NCBI RefSeq assembly: GCF_014651055.1
Contig: NZ_BMWD01000011.1
Coordinates: forward strand, 124,001-188,000
Length of the DNA: 64,000 nucleotides
Reading direction: 5' to 3'
From: Streptomyces fructofermentans
Lineage (GTDB): Bacteria > Actinomycetota > Actinomycetes > Streptomycetales > Streptomycetaceae
Below the pieces are notes generated by a model, which saw only the letters and a list, made by a program, of their open reading frames with translations, had not been told where the DNA came from and did no database searches. Below, piece by piece: positions 1-7,574 of this stretch. The position numbers and the translations under genes were made by a program. How positions within the stretch are numbered: the first letter of the stretch is position 1; each line of letters starts with the position of its first letter.

Positions 1-322
1 CGGCCGGGGCGGGGATGCGGGTTGCCGGAGTGAGTGCGCACGGCTGAGGTGGCCGGGCTGCCGGGGGATTGCGCGGCTGCCGGGACGGCCGCGTTCGGCT
101 GGATGGCGGGCGCGGCGCGGGCGGCCTGCCGGGGCAGGAGGCAGCGGCTGTCGCCGGGGCGAGCGGCCGGAGCGGGGGCGAGCGGCCCGAGCGGGGGAGG
201 CCCGAGCCGGCCGGGCGAGGTCGGGCGGGGCAGCCGGAGCCGGGCGACCGGAGTGGACAGCCGGAGTCAGGCGACCGGAGTGGCGCGGCCAGCGTCGGCG
301 CCCAGAGCCGGCGGCCGGAACA
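1..322. other. GC-rich stretch without a supported gene
   Basis: Several long frames are open here on both strands, but none shows a recognisable domain, a convincing ribosome binding site or a coherent codon pattern. The composition is very Gly/Arg/Ala-rich in every frame. A short unit related to gcgaccggagtgg occurs twice near 243 and 272. It lies downstream of the bldG/anti-sigma pair and is probably the tail of an intergenic region or the remains of a gene whose body lies outside the window. Confidence 0.5.
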
Positions 323-357
323 TGCGAAAGGGTCCCGCAGCGCGGGACCCTTTCGCA
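323..357. terminator. Hairpin terminator after the bldG/anti-sigma pair
   Basis: A perfect 16-bp stem (323-338 with 342-357) closes a 3-nt loop. It lies about 50 nt past the stop codon of the minus-strand anti-sigma gene. There is no long U tract, as is usual for Streptomyces terminators. Confidence 0.75.
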
Positions 358-404
358 CATCATCGTGCGGGTTCGTACAGGTTGGAGCAGTACCAGGGGG
401 CGGA

Positions 405-842
405 TCAGGGAACGAGCACGGCCGGCGGCGTGGTGGGCCAGCTCATCCTGATCAGGCCGCCGTGCTCTCCGGCGGTCACTTCCACGTCGTCGACGAGGCC
501 GCTGATGACCGCGAGGCCCATCTCGTCCTCCTCGACATCGCTGTCGTCGGCTCCACCGCGGGCACCCGACGACTTGCCGCCGGGAACCGCGTGCGGCGCG
601 TCGTCGCCGACCTCGATGGAGAACTGCTTCTCCTCCTCGATCAGCGACACCCGCACAGGCTCCGTGATTCCGGCGCTCTGATGCAGGCCGACGGCCCGGG
701 TGCAGGCCTCGCCCACGGCGAGCCTGACCTCGTCGAGGACGGCCTCGTCCACTCCGGCCCTGCGCGCCACCGCTGCCGCCACCAGTCGGGCGGTCCTGAC
801 GTGCTCGGGCAGCGCGCTGAAGCGGAGCTCAACGGTGGCCAT
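405..842 (-). CDS. Anti-sigma factor/serine kinase-like ATPase paired with BldG
   Basis: A 145-aa protein of the RsbW/SpoIIAB GHKL ATPase type, expected to bind a sigma factor and to be controlled by the anti-sigma-factor antagonist BldG encoded just upstream. The N-terminal half follows the RsbW pattern, with an N-box-like stretch GEACTRAVG at residues 44-52. In active kinases of the family this box has an Asn (EAxxNA) that helps bind Mg-ATP; here that position (residue 49) is Arg. The G1 region (about residues 75-82) lacks a clean DxGxG and is followed by an acidic insertion (about 95-107) before the final GLAVISGLV segment. It is downstream of bldG on the same strand with a 158-nt gap and is probably co-transcribed. 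From memory it corresponds to S. coelicolor SCO3548. The fold is clear; kinase activity is doubtful. Confidence 0.88.
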   Translation of the reverse strand: MATVELRFSALPEHVRTARLVAAAVARRAGVDEAVLDEVRLAVGEACTRAVGLHQSAGITEPVRVSLIEEEKQFSIEVGDDAPHAVPGGKSSGARGGADDSDVEEDEMGLAVISGLVDDVEVTAGEHGGLIRMSWPTTPPAVLVP

Positions 843-1000
843 GCATCCCCCTCGGGACTACGCGCGTGCGGTCGGGGGCCCGGGTAGCCGAGACCCGAAC
901 CCCCCTCCATTGACTTCTGCCTCCCGGGCACCGCCCGGGATCCGGGTGTCGGCCGCCGACCGGCCTGTCGGGGACGGGCCGGCCACCGGGCGGCACCCGG

Positions 1001-1342
1001 TCAGTCGGTGGCCGCCACCGCTTCCTCGACCGAGGTGTGGATCGGGAACACCTTGGTGAGACCGGTGATGCGGAAGATCTTCAGAATGCGCTCCTGGTTG
1101 CAGACGAGACGGAGCGAGCCCTCATGGGCACGCACCCGCTTGAGGCCGCCCACCAGAACGCCGAGACCGGTGGAGTCGAGGAAATCCACGCCCTCCATGT
1201 CGACGACAAGGTGGAAATTGCCGTCGTTCACCAGCTCGACCAGCTGCTCACGCAGCTTGGGCGCGGTATATACATCGATTTCGCCACCGACCTCGACGAC
1301 CGTACGATCGCCGACGGTACGGGTCGACAGGGACAGGTCCAC
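1001..1342 (-). CDS. bldG: Anti-sigma factor antagonist BldG (STAS domain)
   Basis: This 113-aa single STAS-domain protein is essential in Streptomyces for aerial hyphae formation and antibiotic production. It acts by partner switching, releasing sigma factors from anti-sigma proteins. The phosphorylatable serine lies in DFLDSTGLGVL, with Ser57 in the expected place. The start is GTG at 1342, preceded by a good GGAGG. The length matches S. coelicolor BldG (113 aa). The anti-sigma gene follows on the same strand, and the helicase gene starts divergently only 80 nt away. Cytoplasmic; activity is set by phosphorylation of Ser57. Confidence 0.95.
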   Translation of the reverse strand: MDLSLSTRTVGDRTVVEVGGEIDVYTAPKLREQLVELVNDGNFHLVVDMEGVDFLDSTGLGVLVGGLKRVRAHEGSLRLVCNQERILKIFRITGLTKVFPIHTSVEEAVAATD

Positions 1343-1422
1343 GGATCCTCCAGCACCTTGCTATCGAGCGGTCATCCCAAGGGACACCTCGGCAGAGCCC
1401 CCGGGACGGTTCGCCAGCCGCG

Positions 1423-4125
1423 ATGGCATTCAATCACTTACCGGCAGGCGTGCACGACGCCTTGGGTCCATTGTCCGTCACGCCAGTGACACACTCGATG
1501 CCGATGGCCAAGAATCACCGATCCGATCGAACCTCGACGGACACTGCTTCCCGCCCTTCGCCGGGCGAGATCCTGGACCGGCTCGCCTCGGGGCCGAGCC
1601 GGTCTTCGCGCATCACTCATACGGAGCACTTGCCCCCGCGTGCGGGTCGCCATGCCGTGTGGCCCGACCGGATCCGTTCCGAGGTCATCTCCGCCATCCA
1701 GTCCGCGGGCATCGAACATCCCTGGACCCACCAGGCACTGGCCGCCGAGCACGCCCTGGACGGCGAGTCGGTGATCGTGTCCACCGGCACCGCCTCCGGA
1801 AAGTCGCTCGCCTATCTCGCGCCCGTCCTGTCGACCCTCCTGGACGGCTCGGAGGCGCCGAACGGCCGCGGCGCCACCGCGCTGTACCTCGCGCCCACGA
1901 AAGCCCTGGCAGCGGACCAGCGGCGATCCGTGAAGGAACTTTCACAACCGCTGGGCAATGCCGTGCGCGCCGCGGTCTACGACGGGGACACGCCGGTCGA
2001 GGAACGCGAGTGGGTGCGCCAGTACGCCAACTACGTCCTCACCAACCCCGACATGCTGCACCGCGGGATACTCCCCTCGCACGCCCGGTGGTCCTCCTTC
2101 CTGCGCGCTCTGCGCTATGTCGTCATCGACGAGTGCCACACCTACCGGGGCGTCTTCGGCTCCCATGTCGCCCAGGTGCTCCGCAGACTGCGCCGGCTGT
2201 GCGCCCGCTACGGCTCCTCGCCCGTCTTCCTGATGGCCTCGGCCACGGCGGCCCAGCCCTCGGTCGCCGCCTCCCGCCTCACCGGTCTGCCCGTCGTGGA
2301 GGTCGCGGACGACGCCTCCCCGCGCGGGGAGATGGTGTTCGCCCTCTGGGAGCCGCCGCTGACCGAACTCCACGGCGAGAAGGGAGCCCCCGTCCGACGC
2401 ACCGCCACCGCCGAGACCGCCGACCTCCTCACCGACCTCACCGTCCAGGGCGTCCGCTCGGTCGCGTTCGTACGGTCCCGCCGGGGAGCCGAGCTGATCG
2501 CGGTGATCGCACAGGAACGCCTCGCCGAGATCGACCGCTCCCTCGCCCGCCGCGTGGCCGCCTACCGCGGCGGCTACCTCCCCGAGGAACGCCGGGCCCT
2601 CGAACGCGCCCTCCACTCCGGCGAACTCCTCGGCCTCGCCGCCACCACCGCCCTCGAACTCGGCATCGACGTATCGGGACTGGACGCCGTCGTGATCGCC
2701 GGCTATCCCGGCACCCGGGCCTCCCTGTGGCAGCAGGCCGGCCGTGCCGGACGCTCCGGCCAGGGCGCCCTGGCGGTCCTGGTGGCCCGGGACGACCCGC
2801 TTGACACGTTCCTTGTCCACCATCCCGAGGCACTGTTCGACCAGCCGGTGGAGTCCACGGTCCTCGACCCGGACAATCCATACGTCCTGGCACCCCACTT
2901 GTGCGCCGCCGCCTCGGAACTCCCGCTGACCGAAGAGGACTTCGCCCTCTTCGGTCCCGCCTGTGCCGACCTGCTCCCGCAGTTGGAGGCGGCCAAGCTG
3001 CTGCGCCGACGCACCGCGGCCTGGCACTGGACGCGCCGCGAGCGGGCCGCCGACCTGGCCGACATCCGCGGCGGGGGCGGGAATCCGGTGCAGATCGTGG
3101 AGTCCGGCTCGGGACGGCTCCTCGGCACGGTCGACGCCGCGTCCTCGCACACCACCGTCCACGAGGGCGCGGTCCACCTCCACCAGGGCCGCACCTATCT
3201 CGTGAAGGCGCTCCACCTGGAGGACTCGGTCGCCCTGGTCGAGGAGGCCAACCCGTCGTACTCGACGGTCGCCCGCGACACCACGGCCATCTCGGTCCTG
3301 GAGACGGACGTCGAAGTCCCCTGGGGGGACGGGCGGTTGTGCTACGGATCGGTCGAGGTCACCAACCAGGTGGTCTCCTTCCTGCGTCGCAGGGTCATCA
3401 CCGGCGAGGTGCTCGGCGAGACGAAGCTCGACCTCCCTCCCCGTACGCTCCGCACGCGTGCCGTCTGGTGGACGGTCACCGAGGACCAGCTCGACGCGGC
3501 CCGGATCAACCCGGAGATCCTGGGCGGCGCCCTGCACGCCGCGGAGCACGCCTCGATCGGCATGCTGCCGCTGTTCGCCACGTGCGACCGCTGGGACATC
3601 GGCGGGGTGTCCGTCCCGCTCCACCCGGACACCCTGCTGCCCACCGTCTTCGTGTACGACGGACACCCTGGCGGCGCGGGCTTCGCGGAACGCGCCTTCC
3701 ATACGGCCCGCGAGTGGCTCACCGCGACCCGCGAGGCCATCGCCTCCTGCGAGTGCGAGGCCGGCTGCCCGTCGTGCATCCAGTCCCCCAAGTGCGGCAA
3801 CGGCAACGAGCCGCTGCACAAGCGGGGTGCTGTGCGCCTGCTGACGGAACTGCTGCGAGGAGCACCGTCCGACCCGCCGGGTGAGCCCGCCCCGACCCGG
3901 CCGCCCGGACCCACCGAGCCCGACGGACCCGGTGGACCGGATGGGCCGGGTGCTCCGGGTGCTCCGGGTGCTCCGGGTGCTCCGGGTGCTCCGGCAGTGG
4001 AACCCACCGCGGTGCCGCCCGTGCCGCCCGTGCCGCGCGGCCCCGAGCCGGTGCCCCCGGTCGCCAAAGCCTCGGCGGAGGACCGGACCCCGAGCACGGA
4101 GGAATCACGGAGGAATGAGGACTGA
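1423..4125 (+). CDS. DEXH-box helicase with C-terminal DUF1998 zinc-binding module (MrfA/YprA-like)
   Basis: A 900-aa superfamily 2 helicase. Walker A is STGTASGKSL at about residue 125; motif II is DECH (VVIDECHTY); motif VI is QQAGRAGRSGQG. The C-terminal DUF1998 part carries the four-cysteine cluster CECEAGCPSCIQSPKC near residue 780, like Bacillus MrfA, a helicase that works with an exonuclease in repair of mitomycin damage. No neighbouring exonuclease gene is seen here. The first ATG (1423) is used; ATGs at 1498 and 1504 are alternatives. The last 100 residues or so are Pro/Gly/Ala-rich and include a five-fold GAP tripeptide repeat, after which the gene runs 21 nt into the convergent TadG-like gene. 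From memory it is the SCO3550 orthologue. Confidence 0.9.
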   Translation: MAFNHLPAGVHDALGPLSVTPVTHSMPMAKNHRSDRTSTDTASRPSPGEILDRLASGPSRSSRITHTEHLPPRAGRHAVWPDRIRSEVISAIQSAGIEHPWTHQALAAEHALDGESVIVSTGTASGKSLAYLAPVLSTLLDGSEAPNGRGATALYLAPTKALAADQRRSVKELSQPLGNAVRAAVYDGDTPVEEREWVRQYANYVLTNPDMLHRGILPSHARWSSFLRALRYVVIDECHTYRGVFGSHVAQVLRRLRRLCARYGSSPVFLMASATAAQPSVAASRLTGLPVVEVADDASPRGEMVFALWEPPLTELHGEKGAPVRRTATAETADLLTDLTVQGVRSVAFVRSRRGAELIAVIAQERLAEIDRSLARRVAAYRGGYLPEERRALERALHSGELLGLAATTALELGIDVSGLDAVVIAGYPGTRASLWQQAGRAGRSGQGALAVLVARDDPLDTFLVHHPEALFDQPVESTVLDPDNPYVLAPHLCAAASELPLTEEDFALFGPACADLLPQLEAAKLLRRRTAAWHWTRRERAADLADIRGGGGNPVQIVESGSGRLLGTVDAASSHTTVHEGAVHLHQGRTYLVKALHLEDSVALVEEANPSYSTVARDTTAISVLETDVEVPWGDGRLCYGSVEVTNQVVSFLRRRVITGEVLGETKLDLPPRTLRTRAVWWTVTEDQLDAARINPEILGGALHAAEHASIGMLPLFATCDRWDIGGVSVPLHPDTLLPTVFVYDGHPGGAGFAERAFHTAREWLTATREAIASCECEAGCPSCIQSPKCGNGNEPLHKRGAVRLLTELLRGAPSDPPGEPAPTRPPGPTEPDGPGGPDGPGAPGAPGAPGAPGAPAVEPTAVPPVPPVPRGPEPVPPVAKASAEDRTPSTEESRRNED
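3949..3993 (+). repeat. 9-bp tandem repeat encoding (Gly-Ala-Pro)5
   Basis: Five nearly perfect copies of the 9-mer ggtgctccg lie in frame inside the 3' end of the helicase gene. They encode a collagen-like GAP repeat in its low-complexity tail. Copy number could vary without changing the frame. Confidence 0.9.
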
Positions 4126-4737
4126 GGGCCGGGGCCGGGAGCCGCACTGATCCCTCACCCGATCAACCCGGCTCGGCAACACCCCCGACTCGACCGACAC
4201 CCGATCCGGCCCGACCGGTCTCGCAGTTCCCACGGGACCCGCAGGTGCCACGGGTGACGCAGGTGCCGCAGAACCCGTAGGTCCCGCAGGCGCCGAAGCT
4301 CCGCCCGTCCCGCCCGTCCCGCCCGGCGCGGAGGCCCCCGTTCCGGCGTGGCTGACTCCGCCCGGCGCACCCGGGACCGCCGGCCCGGGAGGTCCCGCCC
4401 TCGACCTCACCTTCGCCGTCAGCGGCCCCTTTCCCGCCGCGACCGTGACGTCCGAGATCTCGCCCCGTACCGCGCACCGCACGACCCGGGCGTCCTGGGC
4501 GCCCGCCACCCGCGCCGCCGAGGCACAGGCGGCCACGCTGCCGTCCGCCCAGTGATCGGCCGCCGCGAGCGCCGCCAGATCGGCCGCACCCCCGGCACGG
4601 TGACGGACCACCACCGCCTGACCCATCGCGAGAACGGCCCCGAACACGACGCACAGCACCGCGATCGCGCCCACCGCCCAGACGGTGGCCGACCCCCGGT
4701 CCGAGGCGAGGTCGGTCGAGCGGGCGCTGTGACGCAT
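4105..4737 (-). CDS. TadG-like (Rv3654c-type) pilus assembly protein
   Basis: About 210 aa. Near the N-terminus, ASDRGSATVWAVGAIAVL marks the start of a single hydrophobic segment typical of TadE/TadG pseudopilin-like proteins, followed by RHRAGGAADLAALAAAD, the hallmark of the actinobacterial Rv3654c family. The region after residue about 110 is Pro/Gly/Ala/Thr-rich and probably disordered. ATG at 4737 is chosen; the frame stays open upstream through a hexanucleotide repeat, so a GTG start further up is possible. It is the last gene of the Tad operon and overlaps the 3' end of the convergent helicase gene by 21 nt. Probably membrane-anchored with the tail outside the cell. Confidence 0.8.
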   Translation of the reverse strand: MRHSARSTDLASDRGSATVWAVGAIAVLCVVFGAVLAMGQAVVVRHRAGGAADLAALAAADHWADGSVAACASAARVAGAQDARVVRCAVRGEISDVTVAAGKGPLTAKVRSRAGPPGPAVPGAPGGVSHAGTGASAPGGTGGTGGASAPAGPTGSAAPASPVAPAGPVGTARPVGPDRVSVESGVLPSRVDRVRDQCGSRPRPSVLIPP

Positions 4738-4824
4738 CCGCAACCGCACCCACAGCGCCACCCCCACCCGCACCCACCACGCGCCTCCGTCCCAAGGAAC
4801 CCGTCGCGCCCGCCCCCGCCACCC

Positions 4825-4860
4825 CACCGGCACCGGCACCGGCACCGGCACCGGCACCGG
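4825..4860. repeat. Hexanucleotide microsatellite (CACCGG)6
   Basis: Six perfect CACCGG copies between the TadE stop (4899) and the TadG-like start (4737). On the minus strand the frame of the TadG-like gene reads through it as alternating Pro-Val. Unit length is a multiple of three, so copy-number changes would not shift the frame. Confidence 0.95.
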
Positions 4861-4898
4861 CACCACAACCTCCGCTCCCAGGTGAACGCCTCCCCTCC

Positions 4899-5330
4899 TC
4901 ATCCGCCGGCCCCCACGGTCTCCTCGGCAAGTGCCGTGGCCTCCTCCACCAGGTCCAGGGTCAGCGCGTCGGGCCCGGGCGTCCTCGCCTCGACCCGTAC
5001 CCGTACCAGGTCTCCGTCGCGCCGGACGGTGATCCGAGCCCCGTCGGGCGCTGTCGCGCGAGCCGCCGCCGACACCACGGCGGGCGGGTCCTGCCGGGCC
5101 GCCGCGCGGGCTCCCGCCCTGGCCGCGTCCACGCACTGGATCAGTGCCGCCGCGGCCGTCAGCGCCCAGACCAGCACCATCGAGAAGGCGACCAGCACGG
5201 GCAGCGCCACAGCCGCCTCGGCCGTCACGAAGCCCCGGTCACCGGCGGGCGGAGGGCCGTGGCCCCCGCCCCGCGGCGGTTCGGGTGCACGAACCCGCCG
5301 CGGGCCGGACCCCGTCTCAGAACTGCCCAC
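4899..5330 (-). CDS. TadE family pseudopilin-like protein
   Basis: A 143-aa protein with the TadE signature: a short Pro/Gly-rich N-terminus, then GDRGFVTAEAAVALPVLV at about residues 30-47 leading into one membrane helix, then CVDAARAGARAAARQD. In Tad systems TadE is a minor pseudopilin processed at the Glu-containing junction. The GTG start at 5330 overlaps the stop of the DUF4244 gene by 14 nt, so translation is probably coupled. It resembles Mycobacterium Rv3655c. It would sit in the cytoplasmic membrane with most of the chain outside. Confidence 0.85.
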   Translation of the reverse strand: MGSSETGSGPRRVRAPEPPRGGGHGPPPAGDRGFVTAEAAVALPVLVAFSMVLVWALTAAAALIQCVDAARAGARAAARQDPPAVVSAAARATAPDGARITVRRDGDLVRVRVEARTPGPDALTLDLVEEATALAEETVGAGG

Positions 5331-5562
5331 CGAGTGCCTTCCCCACCATGTCCTGCAGGGCGCCCCGCACCTGTGCGCTGGTCAGCACCTCGTAGAGCAG
5401 CGCGGCGAACCCCACCGCCGCGATCAGCCCCATGGCGTACTCGGAGGTGACCATCCCCGCGTCCCGCCGCGCCGGCCCGCCCCTGCCCACCAGACTCCGG
5501 ACACCGGTCCGTACCCACACCCGCGTCCAGGTCCGTGCCCTCGTCCACACCGACTTGCTCAT
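5317..5562 (-). CDS. DUF4244 small pilin-like protein (Flp-type)
   Basis: About 81 aa with a basic N-terminus and then GMVTSEYAMGLIAAVGFAAL, a pilin-like segment in which the Glu five residues in begins a hydrophobic helix, as in Flp pilins. This is the DUF4244 family (Rv3656c-like) and is the likely main subunit of the apparatus made by this operon. ATG at 5562 is chosen; a GTG at 5601 would add 13 residues. It lies between tadC (156-nt gap) and the TadE gene (14-nt overlap). No dedicated prepilin peptidase is encoded in the window. Confidence 0.82.
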   Translation of the reverse strand: MSKSVWTRARTWTRVWVRTGVRSLVGRGGPARRDAGMVTSEYAMGLIAAVGFAALLYEVLTSAQVRGALQDMVGKALGGQF

Positions 5563-5718
5563 TCCGACCCCGTACCTTCCTGTTGTCTCGACATCGATCA
5601 CTCGTCACCCACGCCCCCCGGCGAACCCACGCGAACCCGCACCGGACCCGCGCCCGATCCGCACCGGCCCGGACCGGACCCGCACCGGGCCCACCTGCGA
5701 GCCGTCACCCGCCCGACG

Positions 5719-6513
5719 TCATCGACCGCCTCCTCCCAGGACCCCGTCCGCGAGCCCGATCACCACGGGCAGCACCCCGATGGCGATGAACGCAGGCAGG
5801 AAGCACAGCCCAACGGGCGCCGTGACCAGCACGCCCGCCCGGCGGGCCCGGACCGTGGCCAGGCGGCCCCACTCGGCGCGGGCTCCCGCGGCGAGGCGGG
5901 CCACGGGGACCGCCGCCGGGACACCCGACTCACCGGCCCGCTCCAGCAGCCGGGCCAGCTCCCCGGCACCCGGCAGGGACGCCAACCCGCTCCACGCCTC
6001 CGCCGGTTCACCCCCGAGCCGTACCTCGGCGGCGCCCCGGGCCAACCGCTGTCCCACAGGCCCCTCCAACGCCTCGCCCACGGCCCGGGCAGCCGCCACG
6101 GGACCGGCCCCTGCCGCGATGCAGGCCGCCAGCAGATCGGCGGCCAGCGGCAGTTGGCGCGCCGCGAGTTCCGTGTCGAACTCCGCCACCGGCGCCGGTC
6201 TGCTCCGCCACCTCCACATCCCGAACCCGGCCGCGAGCCCCAGCACGATCCCCGGCACCCCTCCGACGAACACCCAGCAGGCAGCCACCGCGCCGACGGC
6301 GGGCAGCCACGCCCCGATCCGAGCGCGGACCGTCGGGATCCGGCCGTCGGCGGCCGGCCCCACGACCGGCAAGGGCTCCACGGGCAGCACCACCGCCGAA
6401 CGGCCACGCGCCCGCCGCTCGCGCCGCGCCGAACCGAGGGCCCGCGCCAGCGACCACACCGCCGCGACCGCGCACAGCGTCACCCCCAGCCTGTGGACAG
6501 CCTCCGCGCTCAT
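5719..6513 (-). CDS. tadC: TadC-like type II secretion F-domain membrane protein
   Basis: This 264-aa membrane protein has hydrophobic segments near residues 10-20 and 70-95 and a C-terminal pair ending PAFIAIGVLPVVIGLADGVL. The middle is a T2SS-F domain (LAADLLAACIAAGAGPVAAARAVGE...). It would form, with TadB, the inner-membrane platform driven by the TadA ATPase. Its ATG overlaps the tadB stop as ATGA, indicating translational coupling. No signal for another family is seen. Confidence 0.87.
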   Translation of the reverse strand: MSAEAVHRLGVTLCAVAAVWSLARALGSARRERRARGRSAVVLPVEPLPVVGPAADGRIPTVRARIGAWLPAVGAVAACWVFVGGVPGIVLGLAAGFGMWRWRSRPAPVAEFDTELAARQLPLAADLLAACIAAGAGPVAAARAVGEALEGPVGQRLARGAAEVRLGGEPAEAWSGLASLPGAGELARLLERAGESGVPAAVPVARLAAGARAEWGRLATVRARRAGVLVTAPVGLCFLPAFIAIGVLPVVIGLADGVLGGGGR

Positions 6514-7574
6514 CCCGCCTCCGCCCGCGTGACGATCCGCAGCGCCCACCAGAGCCCCGCGCACTCCAGCGCCCCTCCGACCAGCAGGCAGGCCAGGCCC
6601 GGACCGGTGTGCAGCACGACCCGCAACGGATCGGCGCCGAGCGCGGTGCCGAGCAGCAGCCCGAGCACCGGCAGCCCCGCCAGGAGCACCGCGGTCGATC
6701 CGGCCCCGGCCAACTGGGCCCGCAGATCGGCCCGCTGGTCCCGCTCCGCACGCAACGCCCCTTCCAGCCGGTCGAGTCCGGCGGCCAGCCCCGCTCCCCG
6801 GTCCACCGCGACCCGCCAGCACGCGGCGAGGCCCAGCAGTCCCTCGGCGCCCGGATGCCGAGCGGCCCCGATGAGCGCCGCGGGCACGTCCCCGCCGAAC
6901 CGGGCCGCCGCCAGCACCACCGCCTGCGCGTCGCCGAGTCCTCCGGAGTCCCGGGCGGCACCCCGCAGCGCCTCACCCGGCTGCCTCCCGGCACGGACCT
7001 CGGCCGCGAGCGCCCCGCACAACGCGACCACCGCCCCGGCCCGCCGCTCCGCCGCCCGCCGCTCGGCCCCGGCCGACCGGGCCCGCCGTACCAGGGGAAC
7101 GGCGAGCGCGCCCACGACCAGCGGCAGCACGGACTCCCCCAGCAGCCCGACCGCCAGGCCCGCGACCGGCGCCCACCACTCGCCCCGCGTCCGGTGCAGT
7201 CCCCGCAGCGACTCCCGGGCACCCACCACCCACGTGCACACGCCCGACCACGTCCACGACCGTGTCCATGACCAAGAGGGCGGCCCAACCCTCTTTGGCC
7301 CAACCCCCTTTGGCCCAAGGCCCGTCGACACGCCTCCGTCCCCGACACCACCCCCGGCAGCCGCCCCACCGGCGCAGACGAGCCTCGCCCGTCGCACCCC
7401 CGGGCCCCGCCCGCCCATGAGCCAGGCCGCCACCCCGGCGGCAGCCACCGCCACGCCCACGGACACCTCGCCGAATCCGGCCGTCCCCGCCATGCCCGCC
7501 ACCTCTGCCACCCCCGTCGTGCCCGCGTCACCCGCCATCGCCATCGGCCCCGTCCTCCACATCGGCCCCGTCAC
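6510..7574 (-). CDS. tadB: TadB-like type II secretion F-domain membrane protein
   Basis: About 354 aa. An N-terminal hydrophobic stretch is followed by a charged linker, another membrane segment (WWAPVAGLAVGLLGESVLPL), a T2SS-F domain (about 165-290) and a C-terminal double helix. It pairs with TadC as the platform protein. The GTG start overlaps the tadA stop as GTGA and its own stop overlaps tadC as ATGA. The N-terminal 50 residues are Gly/Ala/Met-rich, so the true start may be an internal Met. Confidence 0.85.
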   Translation of the reverse strand: MTGPMWRTGPMAMAGDAGTTGVAEVAGMAGTAGFGEVSVGVAVAAAGVAAWLMGGRGPGVRRARLVCAGGAAAGGGVGDGGVSTGLGPKGVGPKRVGPPSWSWTRSWTWSGVCTWVVGARESLRGLHRTRGEWWAPVAGLAVGLLGESVLPLVVGALAVPLVRRARSAGAERRAAERRAGAVVALCGALAAEVRAGRQPGEALRGAARDSGGLGDAQAVVLAAARFGGDVPAALIGAARHPGAEGLLGLAACWRVAVDRGAGLAAGLDRLEGALRAERDQRADLRAQLAGAGSTAVLLAGLPVLGLLLGTALGADPLRVVLHTGPGLACLLVGGALECAGLWWALRIVTRAEAG

